Both the position numbers and the translations under genes were made by a program. This document shows, in pieces, positions 48,143 through 57,598 of a DNA stretch of 64,000 bases (the first letter of the stretch is position 1; the number at the start of each line of letters is the position of its first letter). A model generated the notes under the pieces. The model saw nothing but the letters and a program-made list of their open reading frames with translations, did not search any database and was not told where the DNA came from. The stretch is from Herbidospora mongoliensis (GTDB lineage: Bacteria > Actinomycetota > Actinomycetes > Streptosporangiales > Streptosporangiaceae): positions 59,251 to 123,250 of the forward strand of contig NZ_BBXD01000027.1 of the NCBI RefSeq assembly GCF_001570545.1. Direction: 5' to 3'.

Positions 48143-49479
48143 GCCGACACCGTCACCAGGGACGCGACCTTCTGGGCGGCCAGTACGTGTTTGCACGGCC
48201 CCCGCGACCCTCGGTAGTCGATCCACCAGGGACAGGTGCAGGTGGGCGTCGAGCCGATGACGAATCGGACGGTCCGTTCGCCGACCCGGGCCACGTCGGG
48301 CCCGGTGAAGTGGACGGCGCCCTGTTCGACCAGGCCGAGGGCCGACTTGAGGCGGGGGTTCATGGCCAGCACGCGGCCGGCGTCGTAGGGCAGTTCGCGG
48401 TGGAAGTGGGCGGCCTCGGCGACGTCGTAGCCGACCCGGCCGCCGGTGCCGAGCCGGGTGAGGGCGGCGCCGACGCGGGCGCGGGTCAGGCCCGACTGCT
48501 CGGCGAGCAGGTCGGCGTCGAGGCGGGGCTCGAAGCGCAGCAGCGCGCCCACCAGGTCGGCGTCGTCGCCCACGGTGTCGCCGGTCAGGTCGTCGAGGAC
48601 TGCCCCCTCGCCGGAGAATCCTCGCCTCAGCTCGGGTGACAGGGTGAGCGTGAACCGCATGCCGGGCAGCTCCAGCTCCCACGCCGACGCCATCGGCAGG
48701 GCGCCCTCGACGACCGGGCCGTAGGCGCGCAGGCCGGTCGCGAAGCGCAGCAGCGGCGCGAGCACGGCCAGCCGCTCGGGCCCGGCCAGGCAGACCGCGC
48801 CGGGCGCCGGACGCGCCGTCAGCCGCAGCGACCGCCCGGCGGGCACCGCCCACAGCACGCCCTTCTTGGGCAGGTCGCGCACGAACTTCACGGCCTCGGC
48901 CCGGCCCAGCGAGGCGCGCAGGTCGAACCGGGAGGCGATCACCTGGACCTCGGCGAAGCCGCGTAACCAGCGCTCGGGCAGCGGCACCTTCTTCTCGACC
49001 ACGGCGCCGTCGAGCGTGGTGGCGACCACCTCGTCGTCGCCCACGGCCAGGTGGAGGGGGTCGTTGCCGCCGACGCGGGCCAGCGCCTTGCGCAGCGGCA
49101 CGTTCACGTCGACGTTGGTGGTGCCGAGTTCGACCACGTCACCGTCGAGCGCCTCCTGCAGCACGTCGAGCCGCGCGTAGACGCCGCCGCAGGCCGAGAA
49201 CGACTCGAACCGCAGCCGGTCGCCGTTGCAGGTCACCACCGGGTCGCGCATGAACGTCACGGCGCGCGCGTCGTAGTAGCGCGTCTTGGCCACGTCGGCG
49301 AGCCCGATCAGGGCGGCCGCGGCGGGCGCGGCACGGGTCAGCAGCCCGCTGAAGAAATGGGGCCGGGCGACCAGGCCGGACGAGGTGAGCCCGCCGGAGG
49401 TGGACAGGCCCAGTAAGCCGGCGGCCAGGTCGAGTTCGGAAGCTCGCGAATAGGAGTACGCGATCTGCGCGTCAGACAT
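48139..49479 (-). CDS. SWIM zinc-finger protein
   Basis: A 446-residue protein with a C-terminal SWIM motif (TCTCPWWIDYRGSRGPCKHVLA: C-x-C ... C-x-H) that binds zinc and nucleic acid or protein. The larger N-terminal part (SYSRASELDLAAGLLGLS at the start) is the family's uncharacterised region. The ATG at 49479 is 7 bases after TAGGGT on the minus strand, a leaderless promoter, and only 56 bp from the divergent serine hydrolase start. It is coupled to the DUF6493 gene. The usual AAA-ATPase and VWA partners seen with such pairs in other actinomycetes are absent here. Confidence 0.85.
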   Translation of the reverse strand: MSDAQIAYSYSRASELDLAAGLLGLSTSGGLTSSGLVARPHFFSGLLTRAAPAAAALIGLADVAKTRYYDARAVTFMRDPVVTCNGDRLRFESFSACGGVYARLDVLQEALDGDVVELGTTNVDVNVPLRKALARVGGNDPLHLAVGDDEVVATTLDGAVVEKKVPLPERWLRGFAEVQVIASRFDLRASLGRAEAVKFVRDLPKKGVLWAVPAGRSLRLTARPAPGAVCLAGPERLAVLAPLLRFATGLRAYGPVVEGALPMASAWELELPGMRFTLTLSPELRRGFSGEGAVLDDLTGDTVGDDADLVGALLRFEPRLDADLLAEQSGLTRARVGAALTRLGTGGRVGYDVAEAAHFHRELPYDAGRVLAMNPRLKSALGLVEQGAVHFTGPDVARVGERTVRFVIGSTPTCTCPWWIDYRGSRGPCKHVLAAQKVASLVTVSA

Positions 49480-49535
49480 GGCCAGGACCCTAGCGGCGGC
49501 GACCGACATTCCAAGAACACGCTAGAATCGAACAC

Positions 49536-50660
49536 ATGAGCGATCTTCAGCAGGTCGTACAGACCGCGATCGACGAACTCGTCGAGAAGGGCACCGAACG
49601 TGGTGTCCAGGTGGTGGTCTACGTCGGCGGTGAGCCCGTGGTCGACGCGGTGGCGGGGGTGGCCGATCCGGTGACCGGGCGCGCGGTGACTCCCGGCACG
49701 CCGTTCTACAACTACTCCGTGGGCAAGGGCGCCACCTCGGCCGTGCTCCACGTCCTGGCCGAACGGGGTCTGATCGGCTACGACACGCCGATCGCCGAGG
49801 TGTGGCCCGAGTTCGCCGCCCACGGCAAGGAGCGCGCGACGGTCCGCATGGCGCTCAACCACACGGTGGGCGTGCCCGGCATCCCGCTCACCACGACAGA
49901 AGAGGATCTCTGCGACTGGGACCGCATGTGCGCGGCGATCGCGGCGGCCGAGCCGTGGTGGGAGCCGGGCACCGAGATCGGCTACCACGCCTACAGCTTC
50001 GGCTACATCGTGGGTGAGATCGTCCGGCGGGTCACCGGCAAGAAGATCTCCCAGGTCCTGCTCGAAGAGGTCGCGGGGCCGCTCGGCGTCGCCGACGAGC
50101 TCTACTTCGGCATGCCGGCCGATCAGCAGCCCCGGCTGGCCGTCCTCGAAGACGCGTTCTCCGAGCCGTCCCCCGAGCCGCCTGCGGGGCTGCCCACCGA
50201 GCTGCCCGACCTGCCGATGTTCAGGGCCGGCCCGATGTCGCTGATGCCGACCGCCGCGCTCGGCAACCGGCCCGACATCCTGGCCGCCGACATCCCCGCC
50301 GGGGGCAAGATGACGGCCCGCGCGATGGCCCGGCTCTACTCGGCGCTGATGTTCGAGGTCGACGGCGTCCGGCTGATCTCGCCGGAGCGGCTGAAAGAGA
50401 TCTCCGCGATCTCCGCGGAGGGCACCGACGCGGTCTTCGGGAACCCCGTCAGGTGGAGCCTCGGCTTCGGCATCGGTCACCCGGGCGGTTTCGCCGAGCC
50501 GAACCCGACCACGTTCGGCGTCCCCGGCGCGGGCGGCGGCAGCGCCTACGCCGACACGAAGACGGGCATGGCCTTCGCCCTGATGAAGAACGTCCTCAGC
50601 CCCGACTTCACCACGGCGGCCACGATCAGCGACCTGGTGCGGCGGGAACTCGCCACCTGA
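49536..50660 (+). CDS. Serine hydrolase, beta-lactamase/EstB class C fold
   Basis: A 374-residue protein of the beta-lactamase class C superfamily. YNYSVGKGATSAVLHVLAERGL has the S-x-x-K catalytic pair, YHAYSFGYIVGEIV the conserved tyrosine, and FGVPGAGGGSAYADTKTGMAFALMKN the C-terminal strand. There is no signal peptide, so a cytoplasmic esterase role is likelier than beta-lactam resistance. The ATG follows TAGAAT by 7 bases (leaderless). Confidence 0.88.
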   Translation: MSDLQQVVQTAIDELVEKGTERGVQVVVYVGGEPVVDAVAGVADPVTGRAVTPGTPFYNYSVGKGATSAVLHVLAERGLIGYDTPIAEVWPEFAAHGKERATVRMALNHTVGVPGIPLTTTEEDLCDWDRMCAAIAAAEPWWEPGTEIGYHAYSFGYIVGEIVRRVTGKKISQVLLEEVAGPLGVADELYFGMPADQQPRLAVLEDAFSEPSPEPPAGLPTELPDLPMFRAGPMSLMPTAALGNRPDILAADIPAGGKMTARAMARLYSALMFEVDGVRLISPERLKEISAISAEGTDAVFGNPVRWSLGFGIGHPGGFAEPNPTTFGVPGAGGGSAYADTKTGMAFALMKNVLSPDFTTAATISDLVRRELAT

Positions 50661-50714
50661 CGGGGAGCGGCTCGCAGGTGGATTTGGGCGACCAGGTTGG
50701 AGAGACTGCCCCTT

Positions 50715-51542
50715 ATGACATTTCTTCTGGCGATCAGCGATGTGCACGTCGGTTACCCGGAGAACCGCGGCATCGTCGAACGCATCCGGCCCCGGTCGCA
50801 GACCGACTGGCTGCTGCTGCCCGGAGACGTGTCCGAGAAGGTCGCCGACTTCGAATGGGTGCTGGGCACCCTCGCGCGCCGCTTCGCCAAGGTCGTCTGG
50901 GCGCCGGGCAACCACGACCTGTGGACCCACCCGAGCGAGACGGTCCAGCTCCGCGGCGTCGAGCGCTACGAACACCTCGTGAAGGTGGCCCGTGACCTGG
51001 GCGTCGTCACCCCCGAAGACCCCTACCCGACGTGGGAGGGCCCCGACGGCCCGGTGACGGTCGCGCCACTGATGGTCCTCTACGACTACTCCTACCGCAT
51101 GCCCGGCATCACCACGAAAGAGGCGGCCCTGAAGGTCGCCTACGACAAGGGCGTGGTGTGCACCGACGAGATGGTCCTGCACCCCGACCCCTACGACAGC
51201 ATCGACGAGTGGTGCGCCGCCAGGGTCGAGGAGACCGAACGCCGCCTGGCCGACCGCCCGGGCGGCCTCCCGACGGTGCTGGTCAACCACTATCCGCTGG
51301 TCCGCGACCCCACGTTCGTGCTGCGCCACCCGGAGTTCGCGATCTGGTGCGGCACCGACCGCACCGCCGACTGGCACGTCAGGTTCGGCGCGCTCGCCAT
51401 GGTCTACGGCCATCTCCACATCCCGCGCACGACCTGGCACGACGGCGTCCGCTTCGAAGAGGTCTCCCTGGGCTACCCGCGAGAGTGGCGCCCCAGGGCG
51501 GCGTCTCCGGGCGAGCTCCGGCAGATCCTCCCGGCCCACTGA
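50715..51542 (+). CDS. Calcineurin-like metallophosphoesterase
   Basis: A 275-residue phosphoesterase with all metal-site motifs: DVHVG (D-x-H), LLLPGDVSEK (GD), PGNHDLW (GNHD), VNHYPLV and YGHLHIPRT (GHxH). It should bind two metals and cleave a phosphodiester or monoester; the substrate is unknown. The TTG 18 bases upstream is a less likely start. It is followed 9 bp later by the HAD gene. Confidence 0.9.
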   Translation: MTFLLAISDVHVGYPENRGIVERIRPRSQTDWLLLPGDVSEKVADFEWVLGTLARRFAKVVWAPGNHDLWTHPSETVQLRGVERYEHLVKVARDLGVVTPEDPYPTWEGPDGPVTVAPLMVLYDYSYRMPGITTKEAALKVAYDKGVVCTDEMVLHPDPYDSIDEWCAARVEETERRLADRPGGLPTVLVNHYPLVRDPTFVLRHPEFAIWCGTDRTADWHVRFGALAMVYGHLHIPRTTWHDGVRFEEVSLGYPREWRPRAASPGELRQILPAH

Positions 51543-51551
51543 TCGCCGCGC

Positions 51552-52187
51552 ATGATCGACACCGCACAGTTCGACACCGTGCTGTTCGACGTCGGCGGGG
51601 TCCTGACGGTCGACCCGTGGCAGGCGCTGTGGCTGACCCCGGGAGACGGCATCGCCGACCGGCTCGGCCTCGACCATGACCAGGTCGACAGGGTCGGCGA
51701 GGACCTGTGGCCGCAATACTCCCTGCGGGCGCGGGAGGAGGCGGACTACTGGCGCGACTTCGGCGCCGCTCTCGGCCGCGACATCCCGGCCGACGTCGTC
51801 ACCGCGGCGGAGGGCTCGACGCTGAGAACCGATCCGGCGGCGTCGCGGGTGGTCAGCCTGCTCGTCAGCCGGCAGATCTCGGTCGGCTTCATCAGTGACA
51901 ACACCTCGTTCTGGTTTCCCAAACAGATGAGTCTTCTCGGTGAAGTGGTGCGCACCTGGCCGACTCACCGATACTTGTCCTATCTTCTCGGTGTGTCCAA
52001 ACAGAGCACCGGAACGGGCCTCTACGAAATCGCCGCCCGATCACTCGACCCGTCGCGCACCCTGGTCGTCGACGACCGGGCGCACAATATCGACAGGGCC
52101 GCGAGCGCGGGTTTCCAGACGCGGTTCTACACGTTGGGCGGCGATTCCCGGCTGCTCGACGCGATCGCGGAGAGCACGGACCGGTAG
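51552..52187 (+). CDS. HAD-family hydrolase
   Basis: A 211-residue HAD protein: motif I LFDVGGVLTVD, motif II FISDNTS, motif IV LVVDDRAHNIDRAASAGFQ. The second motif I aspartate is replaced by glycine (DVGGV), as in many sugar-phosphatase or dehalogenase-like members. The next gene begins one base after its stop codon. Confidence 0.85.
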   Translation: MIDTAQFDTVLFDVGGVLTVDPWQALWLTPGDGIADRLGLDHDQVDRVGEDLWPQYSLRAREEADYWRDFGAALGRDIPADVVTAAEGSTLRTDPAASRVVSLLVSRQISVGFISDNTSFWFPKQMSLLGEVVRTWPTHRYLSYLLGVSKQSTGTGLYEIAARSLDPSRTLVVDDRAHNIDRAASAGFQTRFYTLGGDSRLLDAIAESTDR

Positions 52188-52188
52188 C

Positions 52189-52842
52189 GTGCGATTCTTA
52201 CGCCGCGATCCTCCACCTCCCCCGCTGGAGATTCAGGAGCTCGGCCGCGGGACCCAGGCCTTCCAGGCCATGCTGGTCGAATACAACTGGCTCCGCCAGG
52301 AGAGCCTCAACGCGATCAGCAACCGCGTCACCATCGCCAACTTCATGTTCGGCGCGATGGCCCTGATCCTGGCCGCGCTCATCGGCCAGCCGACCCCCAC
52401 CACGGGGACCGCGCTGATCAGCCTGATCGGCGTCCCCCAGATCGCCAAAGTCGGCCTGATGATCTGGCTCGGCGAATACAACCGCTCCCAGCGCGCGGGG
52501 AAATGGCTCGCCGAACTCGAGCTGCGCATCAACGCGGCCGTCGGCCACAAGAACGCCATGTCCTGGGAAAGCACACTGCTGAGCAATTCGCTACATATGT
52601 CCTATCCCTATTCGTCCGTTCTGCTGCTGTTGCTGGGCGCGGGCTGGGCCGGGATATTCGTCGGAATCATGCAGTTGCGCACCACCACCGGACTGCCCGC
52701 CGACCAGTTGGTCTGGCTGCTCGGCGGGGTGCTGCTGGTCGCGTCCGCTATGGAACTGTGGTTTCTGCTGTCGTTCCGCAAGAAGTGGCTGCAGATCAAG
52801 AGGAACTACTCGAAGTCCGGCCCGTCCATGTGGACCGTCTGA
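52189..52842 (+). CDS. Four-helix membrane protein of unknown function
   Basis: A 217-residue protein from a GTG almost touching the HAD stop. It has a proline-rich start (RRDPPPPPLEIQELG), a helix AFQAMLVEYNWLRQESLNAISNRV, two membrane segments, a cytoplasmic helix (EYNRSQRAGKWLAELELRINAAVG) and two more membrane segments with a basic tail. The arrangement of a signalling helix between membrane hairpins is common in actinomycete membrane proteins; I do not know the family. Confidence 0.7.
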   Translation: MRFLRRDPPPPPLEIQELGRGTQAFQAMLVEYNWLRQESLNAISNRVTIANFMFGAMALILAALIGQPTPTTGTALISLIGVPQIAKVGLMIWLGEYNRSQRAGKWLAELELRINAAVGHKNAMSWESTLLSNSLHMSYPYSSVLLLLLGAGWAGIFVGIMQLRTTTGLPADQLVWLLGGVLLVASAMELWFLLSFRKKWLQIKRNYSKSGPSMWTV

Positions 52843-52944
52843 CTACGAAGTGACTCCTCTTGGTCACACTTTGCGCTCGGCGGTTTGCGGGGTCGTGGTC
52901 TGGACCATGACAAACAGGGACGCCGACGTGAAGCGGAGGACCTC

Positions 52945-54654
52945 ATGCATCCGAGCCCGGTGACGTGGCGTGACCAGTTCCTCTACTTCCTGCTCCCCGA
53001 CCGGTTCAGCGACGGCCGGGAGCAATCCCGCCCGAAGTATGACCACACCGACACCCACCGGGCGCCCGACCCGATCCCCTGGGCCGACTCGGGGTCGCGG
53101 TTCCAGGGCGGCACGATCGCCGGCATCACGAGCAAACTGGGCTACCTGCGCGACCTCGGCGTCACCACGCTCTGGCTCGGCCCGATCTGGAAACAGCGCG
53201 CCGACCTGGAGACCTACCACGGCTACGGCATCCAGGACTTCATGGATGTCGACCCGAGGTTCGGCAGCGCCGAGGAGTTACGCGCGCTCGTCAGCCGGGC
53301 CCACGACCTGGGCATGTACGTGCTGCTCGACGTGATCTACAACCACACCGGCGACAACTGGTTCTACGACGACGACGGCGTCCCGGTCTCCCAGGTCCCC
53401 TACCGCCACAGCCCGCCCCACCCGATGCACGGCTGGCGGTCCGCCCAGGGCGCGAGCATCCCGGCCATCGCCGGCCGCGACGACGGTGTCTGGCCGGAGC
53501 CGTTCCAGGACCCCGAGTGGTACACCCGCGCCGGCAGCATCGGCCGCTGGGACCCCGAACCGTGGGAGGACCCGCGGAGCCCCGACGTCGAGTTCCGGCG
53601 GGGCGACTTCCAGACGCTGAAGGATCTGAACCTCGGCCGCGAGGGCGTCCTGTCGGCGATCGTCGACGTCTACAAGCACTGGATCTCGTTCACCGACTGC
53701 GACGGGTTCCGGATCGACACGGTCAAGCACGTGCCGTGGGAGGTGTCGCGGAACTTCTGCGGCGCGATCCGCGAATACGCCGAATCGATCGGCAAGGAGA
53801 ACTTCCTGCTGCTCGGCGAGGTGACCGGCGGGGCCGCGATGGCGCGCGACTACCTCGACATCTTCGGCCGCAACGTCGACGCCGTGCTCGACATCGGCCG
53901 GCCCGCCGCTCTGATCGCGGGGCTGGTCAAGGGGTTCGCCGACCCGCGGGCGTTCTTCGACCAGTACCAGGGCCACGACATACTCGGCGGCCACCGCGAG
54001 ACCGGGCGCTACCACGTCACGATGTTCGACGACCACGACATGGTGGGCCGCGAGCGGCGGCGGTTCTCCGCCGGGAACACCGGCCCCCACGTCGCCGCGC
54101 AGGTCGCCCACGCGGTCGGCGTGCAGCTGACCACGCTGGGCATCCCGTGTGTCTACTACGGCACCGAGCAGGCCTTCGACGGCGCGTCCCCGGCGGGCGG
54201 CGACGATCGGTACATCCGGGAGTCGATGTTCGGCGGCTCGTTCGGGGCGTTCGGCACCGCGGGGTGTCATTTCTTCGATCCGGAGCATCCGGCGTACACG
54301 AGGATCAAGGCGCTGGCGGCGGTGCGGAACCGCACCGACGGCGTGGGGCTGGCGCTGCGGCGCGGGCGGATGTACCTGCGGGAGATCTCCACCGGCGGGG
54401 CGTTCCGGCTCCCGGCGACGGGCGAGATGACCGCGTGGTCGCGCATCCTGCACGACCGCGAGGTGCTGGTAGCGCTGAATCCGACGCTCAACCCGATGAC
54501 GGCGCTCGTCACCGTGCACCGGCCGTTCCATCCGGAAGGGTCGGTGCTGTCGGTGCTCTACGGCGAGACGACCCCTCCGTCGGTGGTGCACCACGAGGGC
54601 AGGGCCCTGGTCAGAGTCGGCCTTCCCCCGGCCGGGATGGCGATCCTGAGCTGA
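52945..54654 (+). CDS. GH13 alpha-amylase-family glycosidase
   Basis: A 569-residue glycoside hydrolase family 13 enzyme. DVIYNHTGDNW is conserved region I, GFRIDTVKHV contains the nucleophile aspartate near residue 258, LLGEVTGG the acid/base glutamate near 291 and MFDDHDM the third carboxylate near 363. No signal peptide is present, so it probably works on intracellular alpha-glucans or trehalose-like sugars. CGGAGGA lies just before the ATG at 52945. It overlaps the convergent GntR gene by 44 bp. Confidence 0.92.
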   Translation: MHPSPVTWRDQFLYFLLPDRFSDGREQSRPKYDHTDTHRAPDPIPWADSGSRFQGGTIAGITSKLGYLRDLGVTTLWLGPIWKQRADLETYHGYGIQDFMDVDPRFGSAEELRALVSRAHDLGMYVLLDVIYNHTGDNWFYDDDGVPVSQVPYRHSPPHPMHGWRSAQGASIPAIAGRDDGVWPEPFQDPEWYTRAGSIGRWDPEPWEDPRSPDVEFRRGDFQTLKDLNLGREGVLSAIVDVYKHWISFTDCDGFRIDTVKHVPWEVSRNFCGAIREYAESIGKENFLLLGEVTGGAAMARDYLDIFGRNVDAVLDIGRPAALIAGLVKGFADPRAFFDQYQGHDILGGHRETGRYHVTMFDDHDMVGRERRRFSAGNTGPHVAAQVAHAVGVQLTTLGIPCVYYGTEQAFDGASPAGGDDRYIRESMFGGSFGAFGTAGCHFFDPEHPAYTRIKALAAVRNRTDGVGLALRRGRMYLREISTGGAFRLPATGEMTAWSRILHDREVLVALNPTLNPMTALVTVHRPFHPEGSVLSVLYGETTPPSVVHHEGRALVRVGLPPAGMAILS

Positions 54655-55300
54655 AGGCCTTCTGCAGTAAGGCCTCCGCGTCGTCGAGGTAGTCCGACAG
54701 GAACGTCTCGGCCTCGGGCAGGCGGCCCGCTTTCAGCAGGCCCACCAGGGCGCGGTTGCGGGCGACGAACGGCTCGTGGAAGGCGCGCGGGTTCTCCATC
54801 ACGTGGAAGACCAGGCGCAGTTCGGCCAGCAGCTGGCCCATCAGTTCGTCGAGCCGTGAACTGCCGTGCAGCGCGACCAGCGCCTGGTGGAAGCGCAGGT
54901 TCGCCGTGCCCACGTCGCGCCAGCGGTCTTCCGCGGCGGCCCGTTCCGCGTCGTCGACCGCCTCGCGGCAGGCCGTCACGTCTCCCCCGGCGCTGTTGCG
55001 CACGGCGGCGCATTCGATGACGCGGCGGACGAGATAGAGATCCCGCACGTCGGAGGCGGACAGGACCCGGACGAAGACCCCCCGGTTGAGCTTGTGCACG
55101 AGCAGTCTCTCGTGGCCCAGCAGCCGGAACGCCTCGCGCAACGTGTTGCGGGAGATCTCCAGTTCGGCGCCGATGGCCTCTTCGGAGAGGCGTTCGCCGG
55201 GTTCGTACACCCCCTGGGCGATGCGGTCGCGCAGGACGCCCGCCACGAGTTCGGCGGTGCTGGATCGCAGGAGATGGGGCCCGGTCGTCTGTTCACGCAC
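54611..55300 (-). CDS. GntR-family regulator with FCD domain
   Basis: A 229-residue regulator. The winged helix-turn-helix is VLRDRIAQGVYEPGERLSEEAIGAELEISRNTLREAFRLLGHERLLVHKLNRGVFVRVLS and the C-terminal FCD effector domain contains the metal-site histidine region NLRFHQALVALHGS. Such regulators usually sense organic acids. It starts at a GTG and is divergent from the lipoprotein gene at 55385. Confidence 0.9.
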   Translation of the reverse strand: MREQTTGPHLLRSSTAELVAGVLRDRIAQGVYEPGERLSEEAIGAELEISRNTLREAFRLLGHERLLVHKLNRGVFVRVLSASDVRDLYLVRRVIECAAVRNSAGGDVTACREAVDDAERAAAEDRWRDVGTANLRFHQALVALHGSSRLDELMGQLLAELRLVFHVMENPRAFHEPFVARNRALVGLLKAGRLPEAETFLSDYLDDAEALLQKAFSSGSPSRPGEGRL

Positions 55301-55384
55301 AGTTACCAGCAGAACATGGCAACAAACCTCTTGTCGAATTGTTCAACGATTCTTATGTTGAAAAGAAGTCAACGAAGGAGTGTC

Positions 55385-55810
55385 ATGGCTACCTCCCAGT
55401 CGCGACGGTTGCTGATCGCCGGTTCGATGCTGCTGCTGGCCGGGTGCGGCGGGCTGAGCGAGGCCGACGCCAAGGCGTGCGACACCGGCCGCAAGCTCGT
55501 CAAATACGCGCTGAGCATGACCGTCGTCGCCCCCGAGGAGGTGGTGGGGCAGATCGCCGAATCGGCCGGCGCGCGCTTCCCCGCCCTCGTCGCCGATGCC
55601 GCCGACGAGGGTGTGAAGAAGGCCCTCGGAGACGTGCGGACGACGCTGGCCGCCTTCCGGCCGACCCAGGTGACGTCGTCGGGCGGCACCGTCACGGAGC
55701 AGTGGGGCGAGAAGCTCAAGTCCGACCAGTTGCGCAAGGAGAACGTCGAGAAGCTGGACGCCACCCTCCGGAAGCAGGGGAACGCACTCAACGAGGCGTG
55801 CGGGACGTAG
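55385..55810 (+). CDS. Small lipoprotein of unknown function
   Basis: A 141-residue lipoprotein: signal peptide SRRLLIAGSMLLLAGC with the lipidated cysteine at residue 21, then a helical mature domain (DTGRKLVKYALSMTVVAPEEVVGQIAESAG ... EQWGEKLKSDQLRKENVEKLDATLRKQG) that looks like a coiled coil. Family unknown. AAGGAG precedes the ATG. A strong terminator follows. Confidence 0.82.
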   Translation: MATSQSRRLLIAGSMLLLAGCGGLSEADAKACDTGRKLVKYALSMTVVAPEEVVGQIAESAGARFPALVADAADEGVKKALGDVRTTLAAFRPTQVTSSGGTVTEQWGEKLKSDQLRKENVEKLDATLRKQGNALNEACGT

Positions 55811-55831
55811 ACCATCCGGCCGCGCGGGGGA

Positions 55832-55865
55832 CACGGGTGGCGCCGCTGCCACGGCGCCACCCGTG
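55832..55865 (+). terminator. Strong hairpin terminator
   Basis: A 13-bp perfect stem (CACGGGTGGCGCC with its complement) and 8-base loop lie after the lipoprotein stop and before the iron-regulated operon. Confidence 0.85.
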
Positions 55866-55896
55866 GCGGACTTCCGAACTGGCCCAGCCCTGATGG

Positions 55897-55915
55897 TTAG
55901 TGTAGCCTTACCTAA
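55897..55915. promoter_or_regulatory. DtxR/IdeR-type iron box
   Basis: The 19-mer TTAGTGTAGCCTTACCTAA matches 15 of 19 positions of the actinobacterial iron box (TTAGGTTAGGCTAACCTAA). It lies 31 bp before the GTG of the siderophore transport operon, where iron-loaded IdeR/DmdR would block transcription. Confidence 0.85.
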
Positions 55916-55945
55916 GTTTTACTTGGGCGAGGCGGAGGGTGACGG

Positions 55946-57598
55946 GTGAGGGCTGTCCTGCGACGGGCGATCTCGGGGCAGCGCTGTGATGTCGTCACGG
56001 GCGCCGTGCTGGGAGCGGCCCACCAGGTGGGCGAGGTCATGGTGCCGGTGCTGATCGGCGTGGTGATCGACCAGGGTGTGGCGCGCGGCGACCTGCCCGC
56101 GCTGGCGCGGTGGCTCGTCGTCCTCGCGGCCGTCTACGTCGCGCTGTCGTTCTCCTACCGTTTCGGCGCCCGAGCGGGCGAGCGCGCCGCCGAGAAGGCC
56201 GGGCACGCGCTGCGCATGGAACTCGTCGAACGGGTCCTCGACGCCCGGGGCGGCGCGGAGAAGGGCCGTCTCCCCGGCGACCTGACCAACACCGCCACCG
56301 AAGACGCCAAACGGGTCGGCGCGGTCAACATGTCGGTCATGCTGGCCGTGTCCGCGCTGATGGGCATCCTGGTCGCGGCGGTCGTCCTGCTGCTCATCTC
56401 GGTGCCGCTCGGCCTGGTCGTGCTGGCCGGCACCCCTCTGCTGCTCTACTTGGGCCACCTGCTGAGCAAGCCGCTGGAGAAAGCCAGCGAAGACCAGCAG
56501 GACCGTGCCGCGCACTCCTCCGGCGTGGCGGCCGACCTCATCAAGGGCCTGCGCGTCCTGAAGGGCATCGGCGCCGAGACGGCCGCGGTCACCCGCTACC
56601 GGATCACCAGCGGCGACTCCCTCGCCGCCACCCTGCGCGCCGCCCGCGCCGAAGCCCTGCAAACGGGCCTGGTCATCGCGCTCACCGGCATCTTCATCGC
56701 CGTCGTCGCCCTGGTCGGCGGCCGGCTCGCCGCCTCGGGTGAGATCACGCTCGGCCAGCTCGTCTCGGCCGTCGGCCTCGCCCTGTTCCTGATCGGCCCG
56801 CTGGAGGTCTTCGCCTGGGTGAACGCCCAGTTCGCGATGGGCAGGGCCTCGGCGGCCCGCATCGCGGAGGTGCTCGCCGCCCCCCACGCCATCGCCGCCG
56901 GCACTGTCGAAATGCCCTCTTCTGTACGAGGTTCGCTCACCCTCCGCGACCTCTCCCACGACACCCTGAAGGGCGTCGACCTGGACGTGTCCCCCGGGGA
57001 GGTCCTCGGCATTGCGGCCGTCGACCCGGCCGACGCGCTGTCGCTGCTGCGCTGCCTCGGCCGGACCACGACGTTCGAGGGAACCGTGGAACTCGACGGG
57101 ATCGCGCTGGCCGACCTCGACCCGGCCGCGCTGCGCGACGTGTTACTCGTGGCCGACCACGACGCCGACCTGTTCGAGGGCACGCTGCGCGAGAACGTCG
57201 GCGGCGAGTTCCCCGAGGTGATGGCCGCGGCGGGCGCCGACGAGGTGGCCGACGAACTCCCCGATGGCATCGACGGCCGGATCAGCGAACGCGGCCAGTC
57301 GCTGTCGGGAGGTCAGCGCCAGCGCGTCGCCCTGGCCAGGGCTCTGGCCGCCGATCGCGCCGTATTGGTCGTACACGACCCGACCACAGCGGTCGACGCG
57401 GTGACCGAGGCACGGATCGCCTCCCGGCTACGGGACGTCCGGCGGGACAGGACCACGATCCTCGTCACCACCTCCCCCGCGCTGCTCGCGGTGGCCGACC
57501 GGGTGGTCCTGCTCGACGGCGGCCGCGTCACCGACACCGCCCCGCACGCCGACCTGGTCCGCCGCAACGCCACCTACCGGACGGCGGTGCTCGCATGA
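55946..57598 (+). CDS. Siderophore ABC half-transporter with degenerate ATP site
   Basis: A 550-residue ABC exporter-type half: six membrane segments then an ATPase domain. The Walker A position near residue 355 reads GIAAVDPADALS and lacks the GxxGxGKS/T lysine; the Walker B end reads VLVVHDPTTAVD with proline where the catalytic glutamate belongs. The signature LSGGQRQRVALARAL near 453 is intact. The partner at 57595 shows the opposite pattern, so the two must form a heterodimer. With the iron box and binding lipoprotein, this resembles IrtAB-type importers of ferric siderophores. The GTG start has GGAGG upstream and it overlaps the partner by ATGA. Confidence 0.88.
   Translation: MRAVLRRAISGQRCDVVTGAVLGAAHQVGEVMVPVLIGVVIDQGVARGDLPALARWLVVLAAVYVALSFSYRFGARAGERAAEKAGHALRMELVERVLDARGGAEKGRLPGDLTNTATEDAKRVGAVNMSVMLAVSALMGILVAAVVLLLISVPLGLVVLAGTPLLLYLGHLLSKPLEKASEDQQDRAAHSSGVAADLIKGLRVLKGIGAETAAVTRYRITSGDSLAATLRAARAEALQTGLVIALTGIFIAVVALVGGRLAASGEITLGQLVSAVGLALFLIGPLEVFAWVNAQFAMGRASAARIAEVLAAPHAIAAGTVEMPSSVRGSLTLRDLSHDTLKGVDLDVSPGEVLGIAAVDPADALSLLRCLGRTTTFEGTVELDGIALADLDPAALRDVLLVADHDADLFEGTLRENVGGEFPEVMAAAGADEVADELPDGIDGRISERGQSLSGGQRQRVALARALAADRAVLVVHDPTTAVDAVTEARIASRLRDVRRDRTTILVTTSPALLAVADRVVLLDGGRVTDTAPHADLVRRNATYRTAVLA

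Noticed and set aside
49536..50660. Class C beta-lactamase resistance gene
   Set aside because: No signal peptide and esterase-like motif spacing; a cytoplasmic esterase is likelier.
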